This document shows, piece by piece, positions 44,338 to 52,055 of a stretch of 64,000 nucleotides of DNA; the first letter of the stretch is position 1; every line of letters begins with the position of its first letter. Position numbers and translations under genes: made by a program. The stretch is from JBGQOJ01 sp052119585 (GTDB lineage Bacteria > Pseudomonadota > Alphaproteobacteria > Rhodobacterales > Rhodobacteraceae), in the NCBI RefSeq assembly GCF_052119585.1, contig NZ_JBGQOJ010000009.1, positions 74,744 to 138,743 of the forward strand, given 5' to 3'. Below the pieces are notes generated by a model that saw only the letters and a list, made by a program, of their open reading frames with translations, was not told the DNA's origin and did no database searches.

Positions 44338-44481
44338 CTATTTTCCGCTGTCCGAGCGGATGTATTTGACCAAGGCGATTGCCGCGAGCACCAGCACCGC
44401 CACGATGAGTAACCAAACCAGTCCCATCGCGATCATCATGCCGCCACCCATCATTCCACCATCCATCATCATGCACTTCAT
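44338..44481 (-). CDS. Methionine-rich small membrane protein (47 residues)
   Basis: ATG 44481 to TAG 44338 encodes a 47-residue protein. It begins MKCMMMDGGMMGGGMM, a methionine-rich stretch that could bind Cu(I), followed by one membrane segment (IAMGLVWLLIVAVLVLAAIALV) and a basic end. AAAGG is directly before the start. It is in the same operon as a multicopper oxidase and DUF411 protein. The composition supports a real copper-related gene. Confidence 0.65.
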   Translation of the reverse strand: MKCMMMDGGMMGGGMMIAMGLVWLLIVAVLVLAAIALVKYIRSDSGK

Positions 44482-44538
44482 CCTTTGTTTTCCCTTGAAA
44501 CCGGTCAGGCACGGGATCGCACCAGACCGCGCAATTGA

Positions 44539-44994
44539 TCATTCGACCGCATAGACGGTCGGGTTCACACCTTCTTCGACGGTGTAAATCTTGAACGGTT
44601 CCTGCTTCGCGCCCCCCATACCCGGCGATCCCAACGGCATGCCGGGAAGTGTCAGACCGGCGATGTCCGGGCGCTCATCAAGCAACTTGCTGACGACATC
44701 AATTGGCACATGACCGCTGACGACGTAGTCACCCAGAAAGGTCGTATGGCAGCCCTGGAAATCGTCCGGGATACCTGCATCACGGCTGATCTGAGCAAGA
44801 TCATGGGTCGGCTTTACCTCGACCGTGAAGCCATTCTCGCGCAGGTAGTCCGCATAGCTCTCGCAGCATCCGCATTGCGGGTTCTTGTAGAGCGTGGCCT
44901 CTTGCGCTGCGGCAGGCGCGGCATTCAGGCTCATTGCAAAGACAGCGGCAGCACCTGCGGTGCCAAGACTGGCAAGTCCAATTAGTTTCTTCAT
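44539..44994 (-). CDS. DUF411 family exported protein 2
   Basis: This 151-residue protein has a signal peptide (residues 1-30, AAPAAAQ) and DUF411 motifs: YKNPQCGCCESYADYL, then DFQGCHTTFLGDYVVSGHVP and LPGMPLGSPGMGG. These cysteine, histidine and methionine groups are thought to bind copper. The start 44994 is used because AAAGGAAAG lies before it; a longer frame to 45063 runs into the previous gene region. It is a divergent paralogue of the protein at 18620-19072 and belongs to the CueR-type operon of a multicopper oxidase. Confidence 0.9.
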   Translation of the reverse strand: MKKLIGLASLGTAGAAAVFAMSLNAAPAAAQEATLYKNPQCGCCESYADYLRENGFTVEVKPTHDLAQISRDAGIPDDFQGCHTTFLGDYVVSGHVPIDVVSKLLDERPDIAGLTLPGMPLGSPGMGGAKQEPFKIYTVEEGVNPTVYAVE

Positions 44995-45034
44995 CGGTTC
45001 TTTCCTTTCGTGGTGATCGTTACGTGAGATTGTT

Positions 45035-46474
45035 TCAGGTTTTGGTCGTGCCAGGATCGACACGTATGATGCCCATCATGCCGGCCGCCTGGTGTTCGAG
45101 GATGTGACAATGGAACATCCAGTCTCCCGGATTGTCCGCCACGAAGGCGATTTCGACCCGTTCCTCGGGTGCCAACAGGACGGTGTCCTGCCATTCGCGA
45201 TGCCGTGTCGGTTGTCCGTTCCGTGCGATCACACGGAACGAATGTCCATGAAGATGCATCGGGTGATGCCACGCGGTGCGATTGTCCATCTGGAGCACAT
45301 GCGACGTGCCCTGCTGCAGGAGCAGCAATGGATCCATCATGTGCCCCGTTGCTGCTTTGCCGTTGATGAACCACATGTTGCCTTCGCGCATCTGCTCCAT
45401 CATGGACCCCATGCCGCCGCCCATCATCATCTGCCCCATCATGCCGCCGTTGAAGACGATCTGATGCCGCGTGGCGGCTTGCATATCGGGTTCGGCCAGC
45501 GGGTTGGGAGGCAGCGCCATCGACCAGTCCGGGACCGCGTCCCGTAACCGATCCGGCCCGTAGGCGAGATCGACCAGACGGTATTCCAGATCCCTGTAGA
45601 AGACATCGGTGATGGTCAGGCTCTCTCCGGGCTTGCCGATCATATCAATCACCAGATCGACACGCATGGCCGGACCGACCACCACGATGTCATCGACTGG
45701 TACATGAGGTGATACGGGTTGACCGTCCAGAGCGACCACGACCGGCGCAAGACCACTGAAATTCAGCCCGAAGATCCGGGCATTCGCCGCGTTGATCAAC
45801 CGCAGGCGGATGCGTTCTCCGGATCGCACGGAGATGCGTTCCGGCATCTGGCCGTTGATGGTCACGGAATTGCCGATGCGGCCGCCGTGCATGGCGTCGT
45901 GACGGCTTCCGAAGTCCCCGGCAATCTGTCCTTCTCGGGTCATGCGCCAGTCGTCCAGCATCCAGGTCAGGTCGCGATCCACACGGATCGGGTCCGCCTC
46001 CTCGACGATCAGCGGCCCGTAAAGGCCGCGGCCGACCTGTTCCGAACTGCGCTGGTGCGGGTGATACCAGAACGTACCTGCGTCCAGCGCATCGAATTCG
46101 TAGAGAAACTCGCCACCGACCGGGATCGGGTCCTGTGTCAGGAACGGCACGCCGTCCATCGCATTGGGTGTGCGAATGCCATGCCAGTGGACCGTCGTCC
46201 CTTCATTTAGCCCGTTCTGGGCCAGAACCCGAATTCGGTCTCCCTGCCGCACCCGGATCTCGGGGCCGGGGAGGGATCCGTTGTAGCTCCAGACGTCGGT
46301 AGAGCCGTAGGGTGCCGGTCGCAGGGCGGCTTGTCCGGCCGCAGCGCGTAGCAAGAATGGGTCCTCTGTCGGACCTGCCATCGCTACTCGTGCCGGTGAC
46401 AGAGCGGATATGGCCGTGAAAGCGGCACCGGTGCACAGCACGTGCCGCCGTGAAATCAGTCTGTTGAGGGTCAT
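45035..46474 (-). CDS. Multicopper oxidase 2 (CueO-like)
   Basis: This 479-residue exported enzyme has a twin-arginine-like signal (SRRHVLCTGAAF) and four copper motifs: TTVHWHGIR, FWYHPHQRS, HPMHLHGHSF and MFHCHILEHQAAGMMG. The methionine-rich loop MMGQMMMGGGMGSMMEQM near residue 350 is typical of CueO, where it binds Cu(I). It oxidises Cu(I) in the periplasm. The start 46474 gives the normal signal; a frame to 46504 is not needed. It is the second oxidase of the window and belongs to another operon. The tail lies 40 bases from DUF411. Confidence 0.94.
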   Translation of the reverse strand: MTLNRLISRRHVLCTGAAFTAISALSPARVAMAGPTEDPFLLRAAAGQAALRPAPYGSTDVWSYNGSLPGPEIRVRQGDRIRVLAQNGLNEGTTVHWHGIRTPNAMDGVPFLTQDPIPVGGEFLYEFDALDAGTFWYHPHQRSSEQVGRGLYGPLIVEEADPIRVDRDLTWMLDDWRMTREGQIAGDFGSRHDAMHGGRIGNSVTINGQMPERISVRSGERIRLRLINAANARIFGLNFSGLAPVVVALDGQPVSPHVPVDDIVVVGPAMRVDLVIDMIGKPGESLTITDVFYRDLEYRLVDLAYGPDRLRDAVPDWSMALPPNPLAEPDMQAATRHQIVFNGGMMGQMMMGGGMGSMMEQMREGNMWFINGKAATGHMMDPLLLLQQGTSHVLQMDNRTAWHHPMHLHGHSFRVIARNGQPTRHREWQDTVLLAPEERVEIAFVADNPGDWMFHCHILEHQAAGMMGIIRVDPGTTKT

Positions 46475-46564
46475 TACTTCTGCCTTGATCTGAAAGGGTC
46501 GCACTCAGCCAGCTTCGGCCAAGGCAACGGTCAGGCCCCGCAACAAGCGAGGCCGTTATCAGGT

Positions 46565-46918
46565 TCAGACAGGCAGCTTGGGAGGAAATGGATCAAGGGA
46601 GGGAACCGCGCCAATCAGGATCACAGGTCCCGCGACCGGGATGACAACACCGAAGGCCATCTCAAGCGTCATCGCTGACGTACGAGCTACGATACCGGCC
46701 GTACTTCCCGCGCCACAAGGGACTGTACACCCACCCTCGCAGGATATCCCGTCAGCAAATCCGATCGGATCGCATCCGCCGCAATGGTCGTCCCCGCTTT
46801 CGGCGCCCACCATCTGAGCCATTGCTGCCTCAGCCGCATTCACTGCCGATACATCCGGCGCAACCACGGCACCGAAGCTCAATGCAAGAATCAAAATGAG
46901 GCGGAAAACGCGGATCAT
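46565..46918 (-). CDS. Cysteine-rich exported protein
   Basis: This 117-residue protein has a signal peptide (MIRVFRLILILALSFGAVVA) and three cysteine groups, DDHCGGCDP, GISCEGGC and TVPCGAG, which could bind metal. A C-terminal hydrophobic segment (FGVVIPVAGPVILIGA) may anchor it. ATG 46918 is used because the other ATG at 46933 lies inside the promoter. The CueR-type promoter at 46925-46955 would start transcription about at this ATG, so the message may be leaderless. It heads the copper/redox operon. Family unknown. Confidence 0.75.
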   Translation of the reverse strand: MIRVFRLILILALSFGAVVAPDVSAVNAAEAAMAQMVGAESGDDHCGGCDPIGFADGISCEGGCTVPCGAGSTAGIVARTSAMTLEMAFGVVIPVAGPVILIGAVPSLDPFPPKLPV

Positions 46919-46924
46919 GCGATC

Positions 46925-46955
46925 CTTATGCAAGCTTCCAGTAGGGGGAGGTCAA
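46925..46955 (-). promoter_or_regulatory. CueR-type promoter of the oxidase/redox operon
   Basis: On the minus strand, TTGACC (46955-46950), a 19-base spacer with TCCCCC and TGGAAGC, and CATAAG (46930-46925). It shares the -35 and spacing with the copA and copZ promoters. The first gene of the operon begins only 7 bases after the -10. Confidence 0.65.
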
Positions 46956-47092
46956 GAAGTATCCCGTAACATAGGCGTGACATTGCCACGCGGGTACTCA
47001 CTGATTGGCCAAAAGATGCCCGAGGTTGATTTCAGGGGAAAATCGGAGGCGAGACTGCGGACTCATCCAAGGTCTTTTTCGGAGCCAGGCAA

Positions 47093-47118
47093 CCACCCGC
47101 ATCTTTTCATGCGGGTGG
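47093..47118. terminator. Hairpin after the anchor-protein gene
   Basis: CCACCCGCAT (47093-47102) and ATGCGGGTGG (47109-47118) form a 10-bp stem with a 6-base loop, just downstream (minus direction) of the gene ending at 47130. It lacks a strong T-run but has the right place to end the nickel-like operon. Confidence 0.6.
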
Positions 47119-47129
47119 CTGCCCTTGTG

Positions 47130-47753
47130 TCAACTTGCGTCTTTGAATTCGGTGTATTCGCCGCGCACCTGGACAGTCACGGTTGCGGGCTGGCTGTCCC
47201 GATTCCGCCAGAACCATCCGTGTTCGCCGTCGAAGGCGGCGACGATCTCGCCTTCGTCGCCCGTCGAACCGCGGCCCTTTTCATAGGTCACCGAATTGCC
47301 GCCGCCGTGGCCGTGCATGTCAAAATTCACCCGACCGCCATCGACCAGCATTCGGTATTCCACCGTCTGGCCCTCTTCCATGACCAGCTTCCACTCGGCA
47401 CTGTCGCCGGGTGCAAGCGTAAAGGTGGTTTCGTCACGCCAGATTTCGGCCTCCTGTGCATATGCCGTGCCGACAAAAAGTCCAAAGATATCGTTCATAA
47501 GGCTCGACTGCTCTTCGGCTTCGATCTCCAGCAGCCTGTCGGCTTCGGCCTCCTCCGCAAGCTGGGCTTTGATCTCACCCATCTCGCCCAGCCCGAGAAC
47601 CCCGCCGATCCCGGTCGGGTCGATGTTGTATTCGGCAGGCAGCACGACGGTCACAAGGATCGCAACGGCGCTGGCCGCCGCAATGGCGGTGGAACGGATA
47701 AGCTGCGCGGAGCTGGGAAGCTCATCAAGGCTCGGTTTTTTTGCGTTAAACAT
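47130..47753 (-). CDS. Membrane-anchored periplasmic protein
   Basis: This 207-residue protein has one N-terminal membrane segment (AIAAASAVAILVTVVLPAEY), a helical charged stretch (residues 55-85, rich in glutamate), and a C-terminal soluble domain with EYRMLVDGGRVNFDMHGHGGGNSVTY and GEHGWFWRNR. Histidine and aspartate residues could bind a divalent metal. Similar sequences are called transmembrane anchor proteins in rhodobacterial plasmids; their role is unknown. It lies 17 bases after the HupE/UreJ gene in the same operon, so it may support that transporter. Confidence 0.8.
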   Translation of the reverse strand: MFNAKKPSLDELPSSAQLIRSTAIAAASAVAILVTVVLPAEYNIDPTGIGGVLGLGEMGEIKAQLAEEAEADRLLEIEAEEQSSLMNDIFGLFVGTAYAQEAEIWRDETTFTLAPGDSAEWKLVMEEGQTVEYRMLVDGGRVNFDMHGHGGGNSVTYEKGRGSTGDEGEIVAAFDGEHGWFWRNRDSQPATVTVQVRGEYTEFKDAS

Positions 47754-47770
47754 TTTGGTCTCCTAAATTC

Positions 47771-48499
47771 TCAGGTGGCTACGAAGTAGCCGGTGATTTG
47801 CAGGCCCATGAGGATGAATCCCATGGACATCATGACGACGTTGGCGGTGTAGGCTTGGCGGAAGAAGTTTGGGGATTTCCGCCAGAACCCCATGACAATG
47901 AGGATCACGGCAAGCGCCATGATCTGGCCAAGCTCGACGCCCACGTTGAACGCCAGAAGATTGGCCAGCAGCCCGTCCGAAGCGATTTCATAGTCTAGGA
48001 TTTTCGTGGCCAGGCCCGTGCCGTGGAAAAAGCCGAAGATCAACGTTGCGGCCTTGGTGTTCGGCTGGAACCCAAACCAGCGCTGATACGCCCCGAGATT
48101 ATCGAGCGCCTTGTAGACGACCGAAAGGCCGATGATCGCGTCGATGATGTAGGCGTTGATGCCCCAGCCGAACCAGACACCGGCCAGCATCGTGGTCGAG
48201 TGCCCGAGGGCGAAGAGGCTGACATAGATGCCTACATCCTTCATCTTGTAGAGGAAGAAGACGACGCCGAGCAGGAACAGGATGTGATCGTATCCCGTGA
48301 CCATGTGTTTGGCGCCGAGATACATGAAGGGGATGATGTTCACCCCCCAGATTTCCTGGATATAGCCTGCGTCACCTTCTGTGACGGCATGGGCAAGAGC
48401 GTTTTCCGCACCCAGGACGAGCGCCGAAAGGGCAATGAAGGACAGGATCACGATCCGGCGTATGCCGGGATCGGTCCAGCCCTGGTGGACTGTATTCAT
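47771..48499 (-). CDS. HupE/UreJ family membrane protein
   Basis: This 242-residue protein has six or seven membrane segments. The HupE/UreJ signature is seen in MVTGYDHILFLLGVVFF with the motif H-x-x-F near the start, and in IFGFFHGTGLATKIL. The family transports nickel or cobalt, or helps supply nickel to hydrogenase and urease. There are no hydrogenase or urease genes here. Placement beside a CsoR/RcnR-family regulator and an MFS exporter points to nickel or cobalt homeostasis. It is second gene of a minus-strand operon beginning at 48916. Confidence 0.88.
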   Translation of the reverse strand: MNTVHQGWTDPGIRRIVILSFIALSALVLGAENALAHAVTEGDAGYIQEIWGVNIIPFMYLGAKHMVTGYDHILFLLGVVFFLYKMKDVGIYVSLFALGHSTTMLAGVWFGWGINAYIIDAIIGLSVVYKALDNLGAYQRWFGFQPNTKAATLIFGFFHGTGLATKILDYEIASDGLLANLLAFNVGVELGQIMALAVILIVMGFWRKSPNFFRQAYTANVVMMSMGFILMGLQITGYFVAT

Positions 48500-48559
48500 G
48501 GATTGAACTCCGCATATGTGTTGATGATCGAATGCAGCGCGCTGTTGGCACGCAGTCGA

Positions 48560-48916
48560 TCAGACGCGCGGAGGTCTTTCGATTTGGTATGTCTGTAAGG
48601 TGTTCGACGTGGCCGAACTCAACGGCCATGCGGCTCTGTAAATATCGAGCGGGTGCGGCGATCGGTCGGGGCCAGGCACGACCGCCTGACTGTGATCGTG
48701 ATCGACGCTGTCATGGCTGTGTCCATGCATGGCCCAAGCAAGGTCTTCTTCCAGTCCATGCGAATGACCGTGCTCAGCAACCATTTCTGCGTGCTCTTGA
48801 AGGACGCCGATGACTGAGGGTGCGTGCGAGGTTGCGGGCACCACAGACCAGAGGAGTACGGCCAAACATAAGAGTGTCGCAAACGCGGCGTTTACAATTG
48901 TCCTCAAGGTATCCAT
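48560..48916 (-). CDS. His-rich exported protein
   Basis: This 118-residue protein has a signal peptide (residues 1-31) and a mature part with histidine clusters AEHGHSHGLEE, MHGHSHDSVDHDHS. These are typical for binding nickel, cobalt or zinc in the periplasm. The start 48916 is used because it gives the signal; an earlier frame at 48964 would cover the divergent operator. It is the first gene of the operon with the HupE/UreJ protein, and shares the operator region with the CsoR/RcnR-family gene on the other strand. Family unknown; metal binding is inferred from composition. Confidence 0.8.
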   Translation of the reverse strand: MDTLRTIVNAAFATLLCLAVLLWSVVPATSHAPSVIGVLQEHAEMVAEHGHSHGLEEDLAWAMHGHSHDSVDHDHSQAVVPGPDRSPHPLDIYRAAWPLSSATSNTLQTYQIERPPRV

Positions 48917-48966
48917 AGGATCTGCCCGTCTGCCCGTCTCTAGCGTGGTGCGTCGTGGCACCATCT

Positions 48967-48997
48967 TGTTCTATCCTCCCGGGGGGGATAGAACTAC
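48967..48997. promoter_or_regulatory. CsoR/RcnR-type operator and promoter
   Basis: GTTCTATCC (48968-48976) and GGATAGAAC (48986-48994) form a perfect 9-bp inverted repeat around a C/G tract (TCCCGGGGG), the design of RcnR/CsoR-family operators. TTGTTC (48967-48972) and TAGAAC (48989-48994) spaced by 17 would be a plus-strand promoter for the regulator, 6 bases from its ATG, so the mRNA may be leaderless. Confidence 0.7.
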
Positions 48998-49000
48998 TTT

Positions 49001-49261
49001 ATGACTAAACATCCAGTCCATGCAACCCATCCCGCCCTTGTCGCCCGGCTGAAACGCGCTGACGGCCATTTGCGCGCCGTGATCGAAATGATCGAGGCGG
49101 GCAAACCCTGTCTGGAGATTGCTCAGCAGATGCAAGCGGTCGAAAAGGCCGTGACGAACGCCAAGCGTGCGCTGATCCATGATCACATGGACCATTGTAT
49201 CGATGTTGAAAGTTCTGAAACTGATCGCGCCGAGTTGCGGGCGATCGCCCGATATCTCTGA
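49001..49261 (+). CDS. CsoR/RcnR-family metal-sensing repressor
   Basis: This 86-residue all-helical protein of the DUF156 family has the fingerprint residues C37 (GKPCLEIAQ), H62 and C66 (HDHMDHC). N-terminal histidines (HPVHATHP) are characteristic of the RcnR branch, which senses nickel or cobalt with the N-terminus and cysteine. Ion binding releases it from a G-tract operator, and one lies 6 bases before its ATG. It is followed 8 bases later by an MFS exporter gene. The Ni/Co sensing is likely but not certain. Confidence 0.9.
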   Translation: MTKHPVHATHPALVARLKRADGHLRAVIEMIEAGKPCLEIAQQMQAVEKAVTNAKRALIHDHMDHCIDVESSETDRAELRAIARYL

Positions 49262-49269
49262 GGCTGACC

Positions 49270-50589
49270 ATGCTCGATATTCTCTCCGACCGCACTTATC
49301 GGCACCTGTTTCTGGCACAGGTCGTAGCCCTTCTGGGTACCGGACTCGCCACAGTCGCACTCGGCCTGCTCGCCTTTGATCTTTCGGGCGACGGGGCGGC
49401 GCTGGTCCTCGGCACAGTCTTCACCATCAAGATGGTTGCTTATGTGGGCATCGCGCCCATTGCAGGGGCTTTCGCAGACCGCGTGCCGCGCCGCGCGCTT
49501 CTGGTGACGCTCGATCTGGTGCGTGCCGGTGTCGCGCTCGCACTGCCCTTCGTGACCGAGGTCTGGCAGGTCTACGTCTTGATCTTCCTTCTTCAATCGG
49601 CTTCCGCCGCCTTCACGCCGACCTTTCAGGCGACGATCCCGGACGTTCTGCCCGAAGAGGCGCGCTATACCCGCGCGCTGTCGCTGTCGCGGCTGGCCTA
49701 CGATCTGGAAAACATCGTCAGCCCGACGCTGGCGGCCCTTCTGCTCGCGGTGATGTCCTACAATTCGCTTTTCCTCGGCACGGTCCTCGGTTTCGCCGCA
49801 TCGGCCATTATGGTTGTTTCGGTCGTGCTGCCCAGTCCCCGCCCATCCGAGCCGCGCGGTGTCTATGACCGCACTACGCGCGGCATCCGCATCTATCTGG
49901 CCACGCCCCGCTTGCGCGGGCTCTTGGCATTGAACCTCGCGGCGGCGGCGGCAGGTGCGATGGTGCTGGTCAATACCGTCGTTCTTGTGCGCGGCTCGCT
50001 CGGCCTTTCGGAAAGTGCTCTGGCCTGGACGATGTTCGCCTTCGGCGCAGGGTCGATGATCGCCGCGCTGGTCCTGCCGCGTGTTCTCGATGTGTTGCCG
50101 GACCGGCCCGTGATGTTCGGCGGAGCCACGCTGATGGTGGCTACTCTGGTCGGTCTGGCGTTGACGGTCCTTGGAGCGGGCCTTGGCTGGTCCATCCTTC
50201 TGACAGCCTGGCTGCTGGTGGGGTTGGGGTATTCCACCGTTCTCACCCCCTCGGGCCGGTTGCTGCGCCGTTCCGCCCACGCCGGGGACCGCCCGGCACT
50301 CTTCGCGGCGCAATTCGCGCTGTCCCACGCCTGCTGGCTTGTGACCTATCCGCTGTCGGGATGGCTGCTGACGGTCTATGGTGTCGTTCCCGCACTGATC
50401 GGACTGGCCCTCATCGCCGCCTTCGGAATGCTCGCAGCGCTGAAACTCTGGCCGTCTGGCGATCCCGTTGAGCTTGAGCACACCCACGATAATTTGCCAC
50501 TCGACCATCCCCACCTGAGGGGACATCGCAGGCACAGCCATGCCTTGATCATTGACGAGAGCCATCCTCGCTGGGCCACGCATTTATAG
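49270..50589 (+). CDS. MFS transporter, Ni/Co exporter-like
   Basis: This 439-residue protein has twelve predicted membrane segments and MFS signature motifs (GAFADRVPRR near residue 58). The C-terminal tail is rich in histidine (LEHTHDNLPLDHPHLRGHRRHSH), as in NreB/NrsD nickel exporters. It lies directly after the CsoR/RcnR-family gene, which it is presumably controlled by. Export of nickel or cobalt from the cytoplasm is a good inference. The region downstream carries a hairpin at about 50736-50751. The antisense frame is long only because of GC bias. Confidence 0.88.
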   Translation: MLDILSDRTYRHLFLAQVVALLGTGLATVALGLLAFDLSGDGAALVLGTVFTIKMVAYVGIAPIAGAFADRVPRRALLVTLDLVRAGVALALPFVTEVWQVYVLIFLLQSASAAFTPTFQATIPDVLPEEARYTRALSLSRLAYDLENIVSPTLAALLLAVMSYNSLFLGTVLGFAASAIMVVSVVLPSPRPSEPRGVYDRTTRGIRIYLATPRLRGLLALNLAAAAAGAMVLVNTVVLVRGSLGLSESALAWTMFAFGAGSMIAALVLPRVLDVLPDRPVMFGGATLMVATLVGLALTVLGAGLGWSILLTAWLLVGLGYSTVLTPSGRLLRRSAHAGDRPALFAAQFALSHACWLVTYPLSGWLLTVYGVVPALIGLALIAAFGMLAALKLWPSGDPVELEHTHDNLPLDHPHLRGHRRHSHALIIDESHPRWATHL

Positions 50590-50735
50590 GCCGCAGCAAG
50601 AGACGAAGACTGGACACGGGCGGTTCGTTTTTATCCATGCGGACATTCGTGCTTCGAGCAAAATTCATCAAAGTGGGCTCGATGCGCGAATTCTCTGCAA
50701 GTTTGGCGGACAGAAGCGTTGACTCTAACATAAAC

Positions 50736-50751
50736 TGTCGGCCCCCCGACA
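50736..50751. terminator. Small GC hairpin before the RHE_PE00001 gene end
   Basis: TGTCGG (50736-50741) and CCGACA (50746-50751) form a 6-bp stem with four C in the loop, 12 bases beyond the stop of the minus-strand gene. A short T-run follows in that direction. Weak terminator candidate. Confidence 0.4.
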
Positions 50752-50762
50752 AAGAGCACGGC

Positions 50763-51830
50763 TTAAGTTGCGACCCTCCACATCCGATACCGCCCCTGCC
50801 CTGTCATCTCGTGGATCAGACCACGCGCTTCCATCCAAGCAAGGTTGCGCTGGACGGCAGCCCGGCTGGCGCCGATCAGGGCCTCGGCCATCGGAGCGGA
50901 CACGAGCGGCCATTCGGTAAGTACCGCGCACAAGGCCGGGGGCGTGCGGCCGGAAAGCGGGCTCATCTCGGCTTCCGCCCTCGCCGACCATGCCTCGATA
51001 TCATCGAGGTGACGCATTGCGGTCAGGCATGCGGTCTCCATCCCGTCAAGCCAACGAGACAGACGATCAGTGGGTGGGCCACCGGAGCGCAATCCTCCTG
51101 CCCCGCCCATGGCCAAAGGCGCGAAGAGCGCCCCCTTGCCCTCACTGGCCACGATCCGTGCGGCTGTGACCGCCGCTTCCATCCGGTCGCCGTGCTGCCC
51201 GAGGCCCGCGAGACTCCAGAGATGGAAGCCCATGCAAGCGCGCGTGATTGGGTGAAGATCGGCGGCTTGCGCCATGAGATCGAGCCAACCGCCCGCGCGA
51301 TCCGCGAACGGTTCGGCTTCAACGCCGAGGTTCTCGGGGTCGCGGCGGTCGAGGAAGGCGGACAGGTCCACTTCCGGTCCAGGGCCGCCTGTAAGACGCC
51401 GCACTGCCCATCCGACACGCGCGAGCGCCGCGGCGTCGTCCTGCACGCCGGACAAGCGCATGGATTTCCAGAGCGCCATCCGATCCGGGCCAATTCGGTC
51501 GCCTACAAACCAGCTGAGGTCTGCCGCCTCAATCAGCGCGAGCCTGTGCCGCCAACCTTTCGGGCCACGGCGCAGCCGGTCGTCCAGCGCGCCGATCCGG
51601 CCAGCCACACGGGCGAGACGCGCGGCATTGCCCGCCTCTGCCTTCCGCCAATCGTCGAGGACTGCGGTTTCACGAAGCTCTGCTCTAGGTCCGGGCGGCA
51701 GATAATCTGGCTCCTCATCCATCGGACCGGGCAGGAACCACAGGTCGTCCTCAGACGTCTCTTCAAGCCCCTCCGCATCCACAAGAGGATCGTAAAAAAT
51801 ATCATACTGCATAGATACTTGAGTCTTCAT
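50763..51830 (-). CDS. RHE_PE00001-family protein (HTH), near the replicon
   Basis: This 355-residue protein has the layout of the RHE_PE00001 family found beside repABC genes: an acidic N-terminus (PLVDAEGLEETSEDDLWFLPGP), a helical middle (DUF1612-like) and a C-terminal helix-turn-helix (GASRAAVQRNLAWMEARGLIHEM). No enzymatic motif is seen. Start candidates are 51848, 51830 and 51812. An inverted repeat at 51833-51856 makes the first unlikely, so 51830 is used. The protein may be a plasmid regulator; function unknown. The opposite strand is open but not a gene. Confidence 0.8.
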   Translation of the reverse strand: MKTQVSMQYDIFYDPLVDAEGLEETSEDDLWFLPGPMDEEPDYLPPGPRAELRETAVLDDWRKAEAGNAARLARVAGRIGALDDRLRRGPKGWRHRLALIEAADLSWFVGDRIGPDRMALWKSMRLSGVQDDAAALARVGWAVRRLTGGPGPEVDLSAFLDRRDPENLGVEAEPFADRAGGWLDLMAQAADLHPITRACMGFHLWSLAGLGQHGDRMEAAVTAARIVASEGKGALFAPLAMGGAGGLRSGGPPTDRLSRWLDGMETACLTAMRHLDDIEAWSARAEAEMSPLSGRTPPALCAVLTEWPLVSAPMAEALIGASRAAVQRNLAWMEARGLIHEMTGQGRYRMWRVAT

Positions 51831-51832
51831 GT

Positions 51833-51856
51833 ATGCAAAATACGGCACTTTTGCAT
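51833..51856. promoter_or_regulatory. Inverted repeat ATGCAAAA / TTTTGCAT upstream of RHE_PE00001 gene
   Basis: ATGCAAAA (51833-51840) and TTTTGCAT (51849-51856) form a perfect 8-bp dyad with an 8-base centre just before the start. As the gene product has a helix-turn-helix, this may be its own operator. Confidence 0.45.
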
Positions 51857-52055
51857 TTTACCAAAGTGTTTTGTCAGAGTGCGCCTGCACACCTTATATA
51901 GCACGGGCGCGCGATGGTCTGCGAGAGCTCGCTGATCGCGCTCAGCGTATGGAACCAAGGGTTCTCTGCTGAGCAGCGCCACAGTGCACGCCCTTGCATT
52001 CGTTTACAAACGGTCGTTTAGTAATGATATACGAAACTGCAAAAGGCCAGTTTTG

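Noticed and set aside
49183..50583. 466-codon open frame opposite the MFS gene
   Set aside because: Antisense frame of a clear twelve-helix transporter; composition rich in glutamine, arginine and histidine as in shadow frames.
50637..51935. 432-codon plus-strand open frame opposite the RHE_PE00001 gene
   Set aside because: The minus-strand protein matches a known plasmid family, while the plus-strand product has no coherent domain.
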